Source: [Bacillus] selenitireducens MLS10 (GTDB taxonomy: Bacteria; Bacillota; Bacilli; Bacillales; Salisediminibacteriaceae). Taken from it: a stretch of 64,000 bases of DNA. Below the pieces are notes generated by a model. That model worked only from the letters and a program-made list of their open reading frames with translations. It made no database searches and was not told where the DNA came from. Position numbers and translations under genes: made by a program. Below are positions 51,711 through 59,861 of the stretch, in pieces (position 1 is the first letter of the stretch; each line of letters opens with the position of its first letter). The stretch spans positions 124,001-188,000 of the forward strand of contig NC_014219.1 in assembly GCF_000093085.1 (NCBI RefSeq). Reading direction: 5' to 3'.

Positions 51711-52670
51711 ATGGAGACAGTCGCAAGAATCAGTCAGTTTTTCAGCAAGTATTTTGCCGTCATCGTCATTACGGTATCGCTCGTGGCCTTTTTCACACCG
51801 GACACGTTCGCCTGGATTGCCGCCTACATCACGGTCCTGCTTGGCATCGTCATGTTCGGCATGGGGACGACGATGCGTCTGAGCGACTTTAAAGTCGTGG
51901 CCCAGAAACCCCTGCCTGTTCTGATTGGGCTCCTGGCCCAGTTCCTCGTCATGCCCTTGACCGCTTTTCTTATCGCGACGGTCCTCGGGCTGCCGCCGGA
52001 GCTCGCTGCAGGACTTGTACTCGTCGGCGCCTGCCCGGGTGGAACGGCATCAAATGTGATGGTCTACCTGTCAAAGGGGGATGTTCCGGTATCGGTCGCC
52101 ATGACGTCGGTGTCGACGATGCTCGCCCCGATTTTGACACCGCTCGCTGTGCTCCTGTTGGCCGGCCAGTGGCTGCCAGTGAGTACAGGTGATATGGTCA
52201 TGTCGATCGTGGAGGTCATCATTGTGCCGATTGCCCTCGGGCTTCTCGCGAGAAGGCTCTTACCGGGGGTGGTGGATAAAGGCCAAGCGGCCCTTCCCCT
52301 CGTGTCCGTGACAGCAATCATGCTCATCGTCACCGCCGTCGTTGCCGTCAATGCCGAGAACATCATCACATCCGGTCTCGCCGTATTTGCAGCAGTGATC
52401 CTGCATAACGGCTTCGGCCTTTTCTTAGGCTACGCCGCGGCGATGTGGGCCGGCCTCGATGAAACGAAGCGCCGGGCGATTTCCATGGAAGTGGGGATGC
52501 AGAACTCCGGCCTCGGTGCTGCCCTTGCGACAGCCCACTTCAGTCCCCTGGCGGCCCTTCCGAGCGCGATCTTTTCGGTTTGGCACAACATATCCGGACC
52601 GCTGCTTGTCTCCTTCTGGAACCGCAGCAACAAGCAGCCTGCAGAAACAAAACAGGCTGTGAATCAGTAG
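51711..52670 (+). CDS. Bile acid:sodium symporter (BASS) family transporter
   Basis: A 319-residue membrane protein of about ten hydrophobic segments. The GACPGGTASNVMVYLSKGD and the EVGMQNSGLGAALATAHF blocks are the conserved substrate/Na+-binding crossover regions of the family. Bacterial relatives carry organic acids such as pantoate. The substrate is unknown; being next to the carbamoyl-phosphate operon it might carry an organic acid linked to it, but its own promoter makes that weak. ATG 51711 follows AAGGAGTG; an in-frame GTG at 51702 is less likely. Confidence 0.88.
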   Translation: METVARISQFFSKYFAVIVITVSLVAFFTPDTFAWIAAYITVLLGIVMFGMGTTMRLSDFKVVAQKPLPVLIGLLAQFLVMPLTAFLIATVLGLPPELAAGLVLVGACPGGTASNVMVYLSKGDVPVSVAMTSVSTMLAPILTPLAVLLLAGQWLPVSTGDMVMSIVEVIIVPIALGLLARRLLPGVVDKGQAALPLVSVTAIMLIVTAVVAVNAENIITSGLAVFAAVILHNGFGLFLGYAAAMWAGLDETKRRAISMEVGMQNSGLGAALATAHFSPLAALPSAIFSVWHNISGPLLVSFWNRSNKQPAETKQAVNQ

Positions 52671-52702
52671 TTCAACCGATTCTTGTCAAAGGAATTCCTC
52701 AC

Positions 52703-52744
52703 AGGTGTAAGCCCCGGCTCAAAGGGGGTTTGCGCCTGTTTTTT
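52703..52744 (+). terminator. Intrinsic terminator after the BASS gene
   Basis: A 13-bp stem including several G-T pairs (52703-52715 with 52725-52737) and a T run to 52744. Confidence 0.85.
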
Positions 52745-52766
52745 CATGGTTTTGGCGCCGGAGCGG

Positions 52767-52795
52767 TTTACAAAGGCATTAGGATATGTTAAATT
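52767..52795 (+). promoter_or_regulatory. Candidate betA promoter
   Basis: TTTACA (52767-52772), a 17-base spacer and TAAATT (52790-52795). The GbsR-type operator starts 15 bases downstream, in the expected early transcribed region. Confidence 0.55.
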
Positions 52796-52810
52796 AAAAT
52801 TATTAAATAT

Positions 52811-52828
52811 GTTAAATAAATATTTAAC
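52811..52828 (+). promoter_or_regulatory. GbsR-type operator at betA
   Basis: GTTAAATAAATATTTAAC, an 18-nt near-palindrome also found at two further promoters in this locus. A related half-site (GTTAAATT) lies at 52788. Position after the promoter suits a roadblock mechanism. Confidence 0.7.
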
Positions 52829-52909
52829 AAAACGAACTGAAGGTATGAAAACAAAGCGGATGCTTATGGCATCGCGTTTTATTTTTGAACATTGAAGGAG
52901 GATGACAAC

Positions 52910-54595
52910 ATGAGTGAAAAGTATGATGTCGTGATTATTGGTGGAGGAAGCGCGGGGTGCGTCATGGCAAACCGCTTGAGTGAAGATGAGAACCGGAGTG
53001 TCCTAGTCCTTGAAGCGGGGCGTAAGGATTTCTCATGGGATTTACTGATTCAGATGCCGGCGGCACTGCCGTTCCCGGCGGGGAAGTCGCTCTATGACTG
53101 GAAGTATGAATCGGACCCTGAGCCTTATATGGGCCAGCGTCGCATCAGCCATGCCCGCGGCAAGGTCCTCGGCGGATCAAGCTCCATCAACGGCATGATC
53201 TATCAGCGCGGTAATCCGCTCGACTATGAGCGATGGGGCAAAGATCCGGGTATGGAGAACTGGGATTTTGCCCACTGCCTGCCGTACTTCAAGCGCCTTG
53301 AATCTGCGCTCGGTTCTGACAAGGATGATCCGTATCGCGGTCATGACGGTCCGTTGAAGCTTGAACGCGGACCGGCGAAGAATCCGCTTTTCCAGGCGTT
53401 TTTTGACGCGGCAGTCGAAGCGGGCTACAACCGCACACCTGACGTGAACGGGTTCCGCCAGGAAGGCTTTGGTCCCTTTGACAAGCACTTGTATAAAGGC
53501 CGCCGCATGTCCGCATCACGCGCGTATTTGCAGCCGGTCATGAAGCGGAAGAACCTGACCGTAAAAACCCGTGCGTTCGTGTCGAGTATCGACTTTGAGG
53601 GCAAGCGTGCGAAAGGCGTGACCTACAAGCGTAACGGCAAGGTGCATCAGATTGAGGCAGGCGAAGTGATTCTCGCCGGCGGTGCGATCAACACGCCGCA
53701 GATGCTTCAGCTTTCCGGTGTCGGTGACGCGCAGCATCTGCGTTCCCTCGGTATCAAGCCGGTCGTCGATCTGCCGGGTGTCGGGGAGAACCTGCAGGAT
53801 CACCTTGAAGCCTATATCCAGTACTCGTGCCCGAAGCCGGTCTCTGAGCAGCCGAACCTGAGCCTGCACCGGATGCCGTGGATTGGCCTGCAGTGGATCT
53901 TCGCACGTAAAGGTGCCGCAGCGACGAACCACTTTGAAGGCGGCGGATTCGTGCGCTCCAATGACATCGTCGACTATCCGAACCTAATGTTCCACTTCTT
54001 GCCGGTAGCCGTCCGTTATGACGGTACGAAGGCAGATACGAAGCACGGTTTCCAGGTCCACGTCGGCCCGATGTATTCCGACGCGCGGGGTTCTTTGAAG
54101 ATCACGTCCAAGGATCCGCGCAAGCATCCGAGCATGGTCTACAACTACCTTTCCACGGAACAGGACCGCCGCGAGTGGATCGAAGCGGTACGCATTTCCC
54201 GGAACATCATGGCTCAGGACGCGATCAAGCCGTATAACTCCGGCGAGATTGCCCCTGGACCTGAAGTCCAGACCGATGACGAGATCCTCGAATGGGTTGC
54301 AAAAGATGCCGAAACGGCTCTTCACCCGTCCTGCACAGCCAAGATGGGACCTGCATCCGATCCGATGGCCGTCGTCGATCCGGAGAGCATGAAAGTGCAC
54401 GGCCTTGAGAACGTCCGCGTTGTCGATGCGTCTGCGATGCCGTATGTCACGAACGGCAACATCCACGCACCGGTCCTTATGCTTGCTGAAAAAGCAGCGG
54501 ACCTTATCCGCGGCAAGAAGCCCCTGGAGCCGGAACACCTCGATTTCTACCGTCACGGTGTTCACCCGGCCGACGCAGGTGTGGAAAAGAAATAA
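52910..54595 (+). CDS. betA: Choline dehydrogenase (GMC oxidoreductase)
   Basis: A 561-residue FAD enzyme that oxidises choline to betaine aldehyde. N-terminal dinucleotide motif ([17 protein letters not shown]), GMC signature 1 around [21 protein letters not shown] (read as adjacent blocks), signature 2 [16 protein letters not shown], and the C-terminal active-site HPSCTAKMG and [15 protein letters not shown]. subtilis uses an alcohol dehydrogenase (GbsB) for this step, so this is the BetA type instead. ATG 52910 has GAAGGAGG upstream; the frame opens six codons earlier. Confidence 0.92.
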   Translation: MSEKYDVVIIGGGSAGCVMANRLSEDENRSVLVLEAGRKDFSWDLLIQMPAALPFPAGKSLYDWKYESDPEPYMGQRRISHARGKVLGGSSSINGMIYQRGNPLDYERWGKDPGMENWDFAHCLPYFKRLESALGSDKDDPYRGHDGPLKLERGPAKNPLFQAFFDAAVEAGYNRTPDVNGFRQEGFGPFDKHLYKGRRMSASRAYLQPVMKRKNLTVKTRAFVSSIDFEGKRAKGVTYKRNGKVHQIEAGEVILAGGAINTPQMLQLSGVGDAQHLRSLGIKPVVDLPGVGENLQDHLEAYIQYSCPKPVSEQPNLSLHRMPWIGLQWIFARKGAAATNHFEGGGFVRSNDIVDYPNLMFHFLPVAVRYDGTKADTKHGFQVHVGPMYSDARGSLKITSKDPRKHPSMVYNYLSTEQDRREWIEAVRISRNIMAQDAIKPYNSGEIAPGPEVQTDDEILEWVAKDAETALHPSCTAKMGPASDPMAVVDPESMKVHGLENVRVVDASAMPYVTNGNIHAPVLMLAEKAADLIRGKKPLEPEHLDFYRHGVHPADAGVEKK

Positions 54596-54613
54596 ACACA
54601 TGAACGAAACAAT

Positions 54614-54656
54614 ACGCCCCTGTTTCCGGACGAGATCCCGGAAGCAGGGGCGTTTT
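54614..54656 (+). terminator. Intrinsic terminator after betA
   Basis: A long interrupted stem (ACGCCCCTG...CAGGGGCGT with an inner TTCCGG/CCGGAA) followed by TTTTT. Confidence 0.92.
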
Positions 54657-54699
54657 TGATGTCACAGGAGAAGCGGGTTTCGAAACACGGTGAATCCGG

Positions 54700-54812
54700 T
54701 CAGTTCCACCTGGCGGTGACCATTTTTTTGCGCGTGTAGAATTCGACCCCATCCTTGCCATTGGCATGCAAATCTCCGCAGAACGATTTCTTCCATCCGG
54801 AGAACGGGTTTG
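54700..54812 (-). pseudogene. 3' remnant of a methylmalonate-semialdehyde dehydrogenase gene (mmsA/iolA type)
   Basis: On the minus strand about 36 codons read [26 protein letters not shown] and MVTARWN before a TGA, which is the C-terminal end of MmsA/IolA-type aldehyde dehydrogenases. The rest of the gene is missing: upstream of about 54812 the similarity stops. The fragment lies in the gap between the betA terminator and the beta-propeller gene and marks a past deletion or rearrangement. It is not related to gbsA, which has a different C-terminus. Confidence 0.8.
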
Positions 54813-54929
54813 CTGAGAGTGGAGGTTTCGGGGAATCGTAAGGTTTCTGATCACGAATATGTATCTTTCTGTCTCCATATTATGGTACGATCAGCATATA
54901 CATAGATATGAATCAAGGGAGTGGGAAAC

Positions 54930-55853
54930 ATGCCAGACAGACTGATTGTACTGAACAAAGACGAAGACACGCTTTCCATCGTGAATGCGGATACGGGAAT
55001 GACAGAAAAAACGGTGGCGACGAGTCACAACCCTCATGAGCTTGTCGTGAGCCGTGACGGCCTGAAGACGTATATCGCCTGTTCACTCGGGAACACGGTG
55101 GACATCCTCGATAACCGCACGTTTGAGATCGTCAGGCACCTGACGCATCCGGATTTTGATTTCCCGCACGGCCTCGGGCTGACAAACGACGGCAAAAAGC
55201 TCTATCTCGCGTCGACGTTCAGTGAGAAAGTATTCATTATTGATACAAAGACCGACGAGATCGAATCGGTCACAAAAACAGGTCAGAAGCTCTCACATAT
55301 GATCAGCTTCTCACCCGACGGGAACACCGTCTACATCCCGAACATCGGCAGTCATAACCTGACGGTCATGGATACGGACACGGAGACGATCACGACCCAT
55401 ATCCCTGTCGGCAAAGGGCCGGAAGGGGTGGCGGTGCATCCGGATGGACGGCACCTTTATGTGGCGAATCAGGAGGAGGATACCCTCCACATCCTCGATA
55501 CAGAATCACACGAGGTCCTCTACAAACGCCGGGTCGGTCATGTGCCGGTCAGGCTCGTCTTCTCACCTGACGGCAAATACGCCCTGATTGCGAACCGGGA
55601 ATCGAACGACGTCTCCATCATCGATACCGCCCAGCACATCAACGGCGAGACCAGGCCCTGGGAGATCAAGCGCCTGCCTGTCGGCGTCTGGGCCGGTGGG
55701 ATCGTCTTCTCTCCGGACGGCCAAAAAGCCTATGTGGCCAATAACAAAACAAACGACGTCTCGGTGATCGACATGACCACCCTGAAAGAAGAGAGGCGCT
55801 TTGACGTCGGGATTCACCCTGACGGGATTGCGTATCTCGAAAAGCGCACATAA
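54930..55853 (+). CDS. YncE-like beta-propeller (YVTN repeat) protein
   Basis: A 307-residue protein made almost wholly of repeats of about 42 residues with FSPDGKxxYxxN and VSIIDT-like strands (for example FSPDGKYALIANRESNDVSI, then FSPDGQKAYVANNKTNDVSV), giving about seven blades. No signal peptide is visible, so it appears cytoplasmic, unlike many YncE relatives. The function is unknown. ATG 54930 follows AAGGGAGTGG; a GTG at 54921 is inside that site. It is convergent with opuAC. Confidence 0.8.
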   Translation: MPDRLIVLNKDEDTLSIVNADTGMTEKTVATSHNPHELVVSRDGLKTYIACSLGNTVDILDNRTFEIVRHLTHPDFDFPHGLGLTNDGKKLYLASTFSEKVFIIDTKTDEIESVTKTGQKLSHMISFSPDGNTVYIPNIGSHNLTVMDTDTETITTHIPVGKGPEGVAVHPDGRHLYVANQEEDTLHILDTESHEVLYKRRVGHVPVRLVFSPDGKYALIANRESNDVSIIDTAQHINGETRPWEIKRLPVGVWAGGIVFSPDGQKAYVANNKTNDVSVIDMTTLKEERRFDVGIHPDGIAYLEKRT

Positions 55854-55865
55854 TTCGCAGTACAA

Positions 55866-55897
55866 AAAACAGCCCCACCATCCGGTGGGGCTGTTTC
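55866..55897 (+). terminator. Bidirectional terminator between the propeller gene and opuAC
   Basis: The stem AACAGCCCCACC / GGTGGGGCTGTT is flanked by A-rich sequence on the left and T-rich on the right, so it can serve both converging genes. Confidence 0.88.
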
Positions 55898-55914
55898 GTT
55901 CTATTAACATGGAA

Positions 55915-56856
55915 TTATTGAACCCATTCGTCGATGAGGTCGCGGTTTTCATCCACCCATTCCACGGCACCGTCAAACGGTTCGTCGGCGCTTTCCACGT
56001 AGTCGATGAGTTCGCCGATTTCTTCATCGGTCATCTTCCAGTTATTAAACCATTCCTGGATTTCCGGGAAATCGTCCGCGAAGTCGGCACGTGTTGCGTG
56101 GTGAATCTTCTCCACGTCACCGTAAACGAGCTCCGGATCTTCAAGGAACTTCAGGTCATACTCGGAGAACACCCAGTGCGGTGTCCAAAGCGGTGCGACA
56201 ATGGCTTCTCCGGCTTCGATGCGGTTTCCGATTTCAGAAAGCATCGCCGGCTCTGAGCTTGGCACGAGTTCAAGGTCAAGGTCGTAAATCTCAATCAGAT
56301 CTTCAGTGACTTCCATCGTTCCGGCACCGGCTTCAATCCCGACGATCTCCCCATTGAAGAGGTCGGCGTGTTCATTCAGGTCTTCGATGCTGTTGACGTC
56401 TTCCAAATATTCCGGTACGACAAGGCCGACTTTGGCGTTGTCAAACCAGGTTGCTTCAGAGAAGTTGACGGTGTCCCCATACTGTTCCACGTAGTTGGCA
56501 TCCTGAACCGGCAGCCACACTTCGAGGTTGACATCGAGTTCACCGTTATCAAGTGCTGCCATGGATGAACCCATGTCGAGAAGAACCAGGTCGATTTCAT
56601 AGCCTTTCTCTTCAAGCACATACTTCCACATGTTTGTGACGGCGATGTTCTCTGCCCAGCTGATCTGGGAGATGGTGATTTCTTCCCCGTTGCCGATGGC
56701 TTCATTGCCGTCCGCATTGTTTGCAGCGTCGGCATCGTTCGCACCGTCTGCATTGATGTTGTCATTGTTGTCTTCCGCATTATTTCCGCACGCTGTCAAT
56801 GAAGCGGCTACGGCCACAGCGGAAAACGCCCCTAAGCTTTTTTTCCATGTACGCAT
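55915..56856 (-). CDS. Glycine betaine/proline-betaine ABC transporter substrate-binding lipoprotein (OpuAC-like)
   Basis: A 313-residue lipoprotein. The signal peptide ends with the lipobox LTAC at about residues 20-23, followed by an Asn/Asp/Ala linker of about 35 residues. The OpuAC fold follows, with Trp-rich parts (ISWAENIAVTNMWKY, LEVWLP, LWTPHWVF) fit to form the aromatic cage for a quaternary amine. The protein is very acidic, in line with life in salt. No permease or ATPase gene is adjacent, so it is an orphan binding protein that must work with a transporter encoded elsewhere. Confidence 0.88.
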   Translation of the reverse strand: MRTWKKSLGAFSAVAVAASLTACGNNAEDNNDNINADGANDADAANNADGNEAIGNGEEITISQISWAENIAVTNMWKYVLEEKGYEIDLVLLDMGSSMAALDNGELDVNLEVWLPVQDANYVEQYGDTVNFSEATWFDNAKVGLVVPEYLEDVNSIEDLNEHADLFNGEIVGIEAGAGTMEVTEDLIEIYDLDLELVPSSEPAMLSEIGNRIEAGEAIVAPLWTPHWVFSEYDLKFLEDPELVYGDVEKIHHATRADFADDFPEIQEWFNNWKMTDEEIGELIDYVESADEPFDGAVEWVDENRDLIDEWVQ

Positions 56857-56910
56857 TAAGAAAAACCCCTTTTTCTAAATTGTGTTAAATATATTGCATA
56901 CGTTAAATAC

Positions 56911-56928
56911 ATTAAATAAATATTTAAC
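56911..56928. promoter_or_regulatory. GbsR-type operator at opuAC
   Basis: ATTAAATAAATATTTAAC, one base different from the betA site. It lies between the -35 and -10 of the minus-strand opuAC promoter, so binding would block polymerase. More TTAAAT half-sites occur at 56884 and 56902. Confidence 0.7.
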
Positions 56929-56939
56929 GAAAATGCCAA
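56911..56939 (-). promoter_or_regulatory. opuAC promoter
   Basis: On the minus strand TTGGCA (56939-56934), a 17-base spacer and TTTAAT (56916-56911). Confidence 0.6.
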
Positions 56940-56995
56940 GAAGAAGGATTCACCTTGTTCACAGGAAGAAAGTGAATCACATAAAGAGTCACGGA

Positions 56996-57547
56996 CTAGC
57001 GGTCCGTATCCCGTGGGATCATATCGAAGATCTCGCCTGAGCGGATCGCTTTCGCCAGATCGTACAGCCAGTTGTAGTACGTCTTGGATTCTTCGAGCTG
57101 ATCGTAGTACTGTTTGGATTCGGCGACAATATCAGGCGTGCTGTTCGCATCCTTCATGATCTCAACGAGATCTTCCTGAGCCGATTCAACGGATTCGAGG
57201 TTGACCTTGGCTTCACGTTCCCACATTTCTGAATAGAATGTTTTAAAGAAACGGAAGAAGTCTTTCTCGGCAATATACGTGTGCTTTCTCGATCCGCGGG
57301 TGAAGGTCTTCTTCACCATGTCAATCTCCTGCAGCTTGCGGACGCTCGTACTCATGCTCGGCTTGCTCATCTGGAGCTCCTCGCGCATTTCATCGAGTGT
57401 CATTTGATCCTTAAAGTACATCGTCGCATACAAATTGCCCGCAGCGGGGGTAACCCCGTATAAATCCATCGTTTCCGAAATCGAGCCGATGACTTTATCT
57501 TTTGCTTTTTCAATTTTTTTGCGCTGTTCTTCATAGGAATCGGTCAT
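56996..57547 (-). CDS. gbsR: GbsR/MarR-family transcriptional repressor
   Basis: A 183-residue DNA-binding protein. The winged helix is seen in LDEMREELQMSKPSMSTSVRKLQ (about residues 50-72), after an N-terminal helix ending in GVTPAAGNLYATMYF. In B. subtilis GbsR senses choline and represses gbsAB and opuB. ATG 57547 follows AGGGGTGAG; an upstream in-frame start at 57574 lacks a site. Divergent from gbsA, with shared palindromes in the control regions. Confidence 0.88.
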   Translation of the reverse strand: MTDSYEEQRKKIEKAKDKVIGSISETMDLYGVTPAAGNLYATMYFKDQMTLDEMREELQMSKPSMSTSVRKLQEIDMVKKTFTRGSRKHTYIAEKDFFRFFKTFYSEMWEREAKVNLESVESAQEDLVEIMKDANSTPDIVAESKQYYDQLEESKTYYNWLYDLAKAIRSGEIFDMIPRDTDR

Positions 57548-57584
57548 GCACTCACCCCTATTCCGAATAACCAAAGTTTAATTC

Positions 57585-57613
57585 GTTAAATGTTTTCTTA
57601 ATCTTCTTTTCAA
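57585..57613 (-). promoter_or_regulatory. gbsR promoter with TTTAA/TTAAA repeat
   Basis: On the minus strand TTGAAA (57613-57608), a 17-base spacer and TTTAAC (57590-57585). The -10 overlaps an inverted repeat GTTTAATTCGTTAAAT (57576-57591), which differs in orientation from the 18-nt operator. Autoregulation is possible. Confidence 0.5.
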
Positions 57614-57755
57614 ACTATATGTTACCGAACTGAGCGGAAATGTCAAATGAAAATGGGCATTTTTCTGAAACGGGAAAGTGGGAAAGCCGGTTTCAACACA
57701 GTTGTAACAAGGGATCACGCCGGTTTCGAAACTTTTTTCGCGGTTATATCTTTTT

Positions 57756-57784
57756 TTGACACAGCCATACGGGCGTGTTAGGAT
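57756..57784 (+). promoter_or_regulatory. gbsA promoter
   Basis: TTGACA (57756-57761), a 17-base spacer and TAGGAT (57779-57784), predicting a start near 57791, at the edge of the operator. Confidence 0.75.
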
Positions 57785-57792
57785 GATAAAAG

Positions 57793-57810
57793 ATTAAATA
57801 TATATTTAAC
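57793..57810 (+). promoter_or_regulatory. GbsR-type operator at gbsA
   Basis: ATTAAATATATATTTAAC, third copy of the 18-nt near-palindrome, at about +2 to +20 of the predicted gbsA transcript. Confidence 0.7.
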
Positions 57811-57844
57811 AAACTTAATTTAAAAGAAATTGGAGTTGAGATGA

Positions 57845-59317
57845 ATGAACCTCACATGCAAGCAGTATATCAATGGGGAATGGGTCGACGCCGTAAGCGG
57901 TGAAACCCGGACCATTATCAATCCCTTTAACCAGGACGTGATTGCCACGGTTCCGGAAGGAAACAGAGACGATGCGAAAGCTGCCATCGCCGCAGCCAGA
58001 CAGGCCTTTGATGACGGCGCGTGGGCGGAGCGCCCGGCAACGGAGCGAGGTGCGATCGTCAGAACGATTGCCGAATTGATCGAGCGTGACCGTGAAGAAC
58101 TCGCCGAACTCGAATCCCTTGATACAGGGAAGACCGTCGAGGAGAGCCGCGGAGACATGGACGATATCGCCGGCGTCTTCCGCTATTACGCAGAGATGGC
58201 GGACAAGAGCGGCGGGGAGCTGATCGACAGCCCTGTAGCGGAATCGGTCAGTAAAGTGGTCTATGAGCCCGTCGGCGTATGCGGCCAGATCACGCCGTGG
58301 AATTACCCGCTCCTGCAGGCATCATGGAAGCTCGCACCGGCTCTCATTACCGGGAACACCCTCGTCATGAAGCCGAGTGAGATCACACCACTGACAACGG
58401 TGAAGGTATTCGCATTAATGGAGGAAGCCGGTGTCCCGAAGGGCGTCGCCAACCTCGTTCTTGGTGCCGGTCATACCGTTGGAGCCGAGCTGTCAGAGAG
58501 CCTCGACGTCGATTTGATTTCCTTTACCGGCGGGATCGTCACCGGGAAGAAGATCATGCAGGCAGCAAGCGTCAACGTGAAGAAGCTCGCCCTTGAGCTT
58601 GGCGGGAAGAATCCGAATATCATCTTCGCTGATGCGGACTTCGACACAGCCGTCGATCAGGCGCTGAACGGTGTCTTCTTCCACGCGGGACAGATCTGTT
58701 CTGCAGGGACTCGCCTCGTCGTGGAAGAATCGATTCACGACGCATTCGTCGACGCCCTCGTAAAACGCGTGGAGAACTTCAAGCTCGGGAACGGGTTTGA
58801 TGACGATACCCAGATGGGGCCGCTTATTTCCAAGGAGCACCTTGAAAAGGTCGAAGCCTACGTTGAGAACGGCGTCAAAGAAGGCGCGAACCTCGTCACC
58901 GGCGGCAAGCGTCCTGAGGATCCGGCCCTGAAGAACGGGTTCTTCTACTTGCCGACGATCTTCACCGGATGCAAATCCGAGATGGACGTCGTGCAGGATG
59001 AAGCGTTCGGCCCGGTGATTACCGTTGAGACCTTTAAGACGGAAGAAGAGGCGGTTACGATCGCCAACGACTCCATCTACGGCCTCGCAGGCGGCGTATG
59101 GACAAACGATATCGTGAAGGCGGAGCGCTGCGCGAAGAAGATGCGCATGGGCACCGTCTGGATCAACGACTTCAACCTCTACTTTCCGCACGCACCGTGG
59201 GGCGGCTTTAAGCAGTCCGGCATCGGGCGTGAGCTCGGCAAACTCGGGATCGAAGAATACACGGAATCCAAGCACATCTTCCAAAACCTGAACCCGCAGC
59301 CATTGAACTGGTTCTGA
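57845..59317 (+). CDS. gbsA: Betaine-aldehyde dehydrogenase
   Basis: A 490-residue NAD(P)-dependent enzyme that oxidises betaine aldehyde to glycine betaine. The substrate/cofactor region TPWNYPLLQASWKLAPAL, catalytic Glu in LELGGKNPN and catalytic Cys in FFHAGQICSAGTR are intact, and the end (NLNPQPLNWF) matches B. subtilis GbsA. It follows the promoter and operator described above. A strong terminator closes it. With betA it makes the full choline-to-betaine path, though the two genes are 3 kb apart. Confidence 0.95.
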   Translation: MNLTCKQYINGEWVDAVSGETRTIINPFNQDVIATVPEGNRDDAKAAIAAARQAFDDGAWAERPATERGAIVRTIAELIERDREELAELESLDTGKTVEESRGDMDDIAGVFRYYAEMADKSGGELIDSPVAESVSKVVYEPVGVCGQITPWNYPLLQASWKLAPALITGNTLVMKPSEITPLTTVKVFALMEEAGVPKGVANLVLGAGHTVGAELSESLDVDLISFTGGIVTGKKIMQAASVNVKKLALELGGKNPNIIFADADFDTAVDQALNGVFFHAGQICSAGTRLVVEESIHDAFVDALVKRVENFKLGNGFDDDTQMGPLISKEHLEKVEAYVENGVKEGANLVTGGKRPEDPALKNGFFYLPTIFTGCKSEMDVVQDEAFGPVITVETFKTEEEAVTIANDSIYGLAGGVWTNDIVKAERCAKKMRMGTVWINDFNLYFPHAPWGGFKQSGIGRELGKLGIEEYTESKHIFQNLNPQPLNWF

Positions 59318-59333
59318 TGAATAGTACGAATGA

Positions 59334-59367
59334 GAGCCCCGTCTTCTGATCACAGAAGGCGGGGCTC
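59334..59367 (+). terminator. Intrinsic terminator after gbsA
   Basis: A long stem (GAGCCCCGTCTTCTG with CAGAAGGCGGGGCTC, loop ATCA, one G-T) with a short T tail; it may also serve the convergent acetyltransferase gene. Confidence 0.85.
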
Positions 59368-59381
59368 GTTTCATGCAAACA

Positions 59382-59837
59382 TCACGTTACCTGATACACC
59401 CACACCTCTTCATCGAACTCTGGGTCGATGGTGCCGGTGGAGACGAAGCCCGCGGAGGTGTACAGATGCTTCACCGCTTCATTGTCCGCCTTCATGCTCG
59501 TCTTGATCGTCTTCACGTACCACTTGGCTGAGAGGAAGCGGATGATGAGGGCGAGGAAGGCTTTGCCGCGGCCGTCTCCCTGATAGGCGCCGTCGAGCAT
59601 AAACCGGTCGAGCCAGATGTAGCGTTCATACAGGCTCCCTGCGCCGGCCATCATAAAGCCGACGGGTTTGCCGTCTTCATACAGACCATAGCATGACCAC
59701 TTGAGGCTGCGGTCATAAAACGATTCGAGGATGGAGACGGCGTTCGGTTCAATGAAGGACTCCTGATGGGCTTTCGGTTTGAGGGCGATGATCGCCCGCC
59801 AGTTTGACGCATCGACGGGACGGATCTCTCTCGTCAT
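59382..59837 (-). CDS. GNAT family N-acetyltransferase, polyamine-acetyltransferase-like
   Basis: A 151-residue acetyl-CoA-dependent transferase. The CoA-binding pyrophosphate loop appears as YQGDGRGKAFL, after WLDRFMLD, and the C-terminal ADNEAVKHLYTSAGF is typical. AHQESFIEPNAVSILES and the overall pattern resemble BltD-type spermine/spermidine acetyltransferases, but the substrate is not settled. ATG 59837 with an AGGTGA site is preferred to GTG 59846. Confidence 0.75.
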   Translation of the reverse strand: MTREIRPVDASNWRAIIALKPKAHQESFIEPNAVSILESFYDRSLKWSCYGLYEDGKPVGFMMAGAGSLYERYIWLDRFMLDGAYQGDGRGKAFLALIIRFLSAKWYVKTIKTSMKADNEAVKHLYTSAGFVSTGTIDPEFDEEVWVYQVT

Positions 59838-59861
59838 GCTCGTCACCTGCTTTCCTTATGC

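Noticed and set aside
54504-54878. 124-codon minus-strand frame around the betA end
   Set aside because: Its frame is not that of the dehydrogenase remnant and it crosses the betA terminator.
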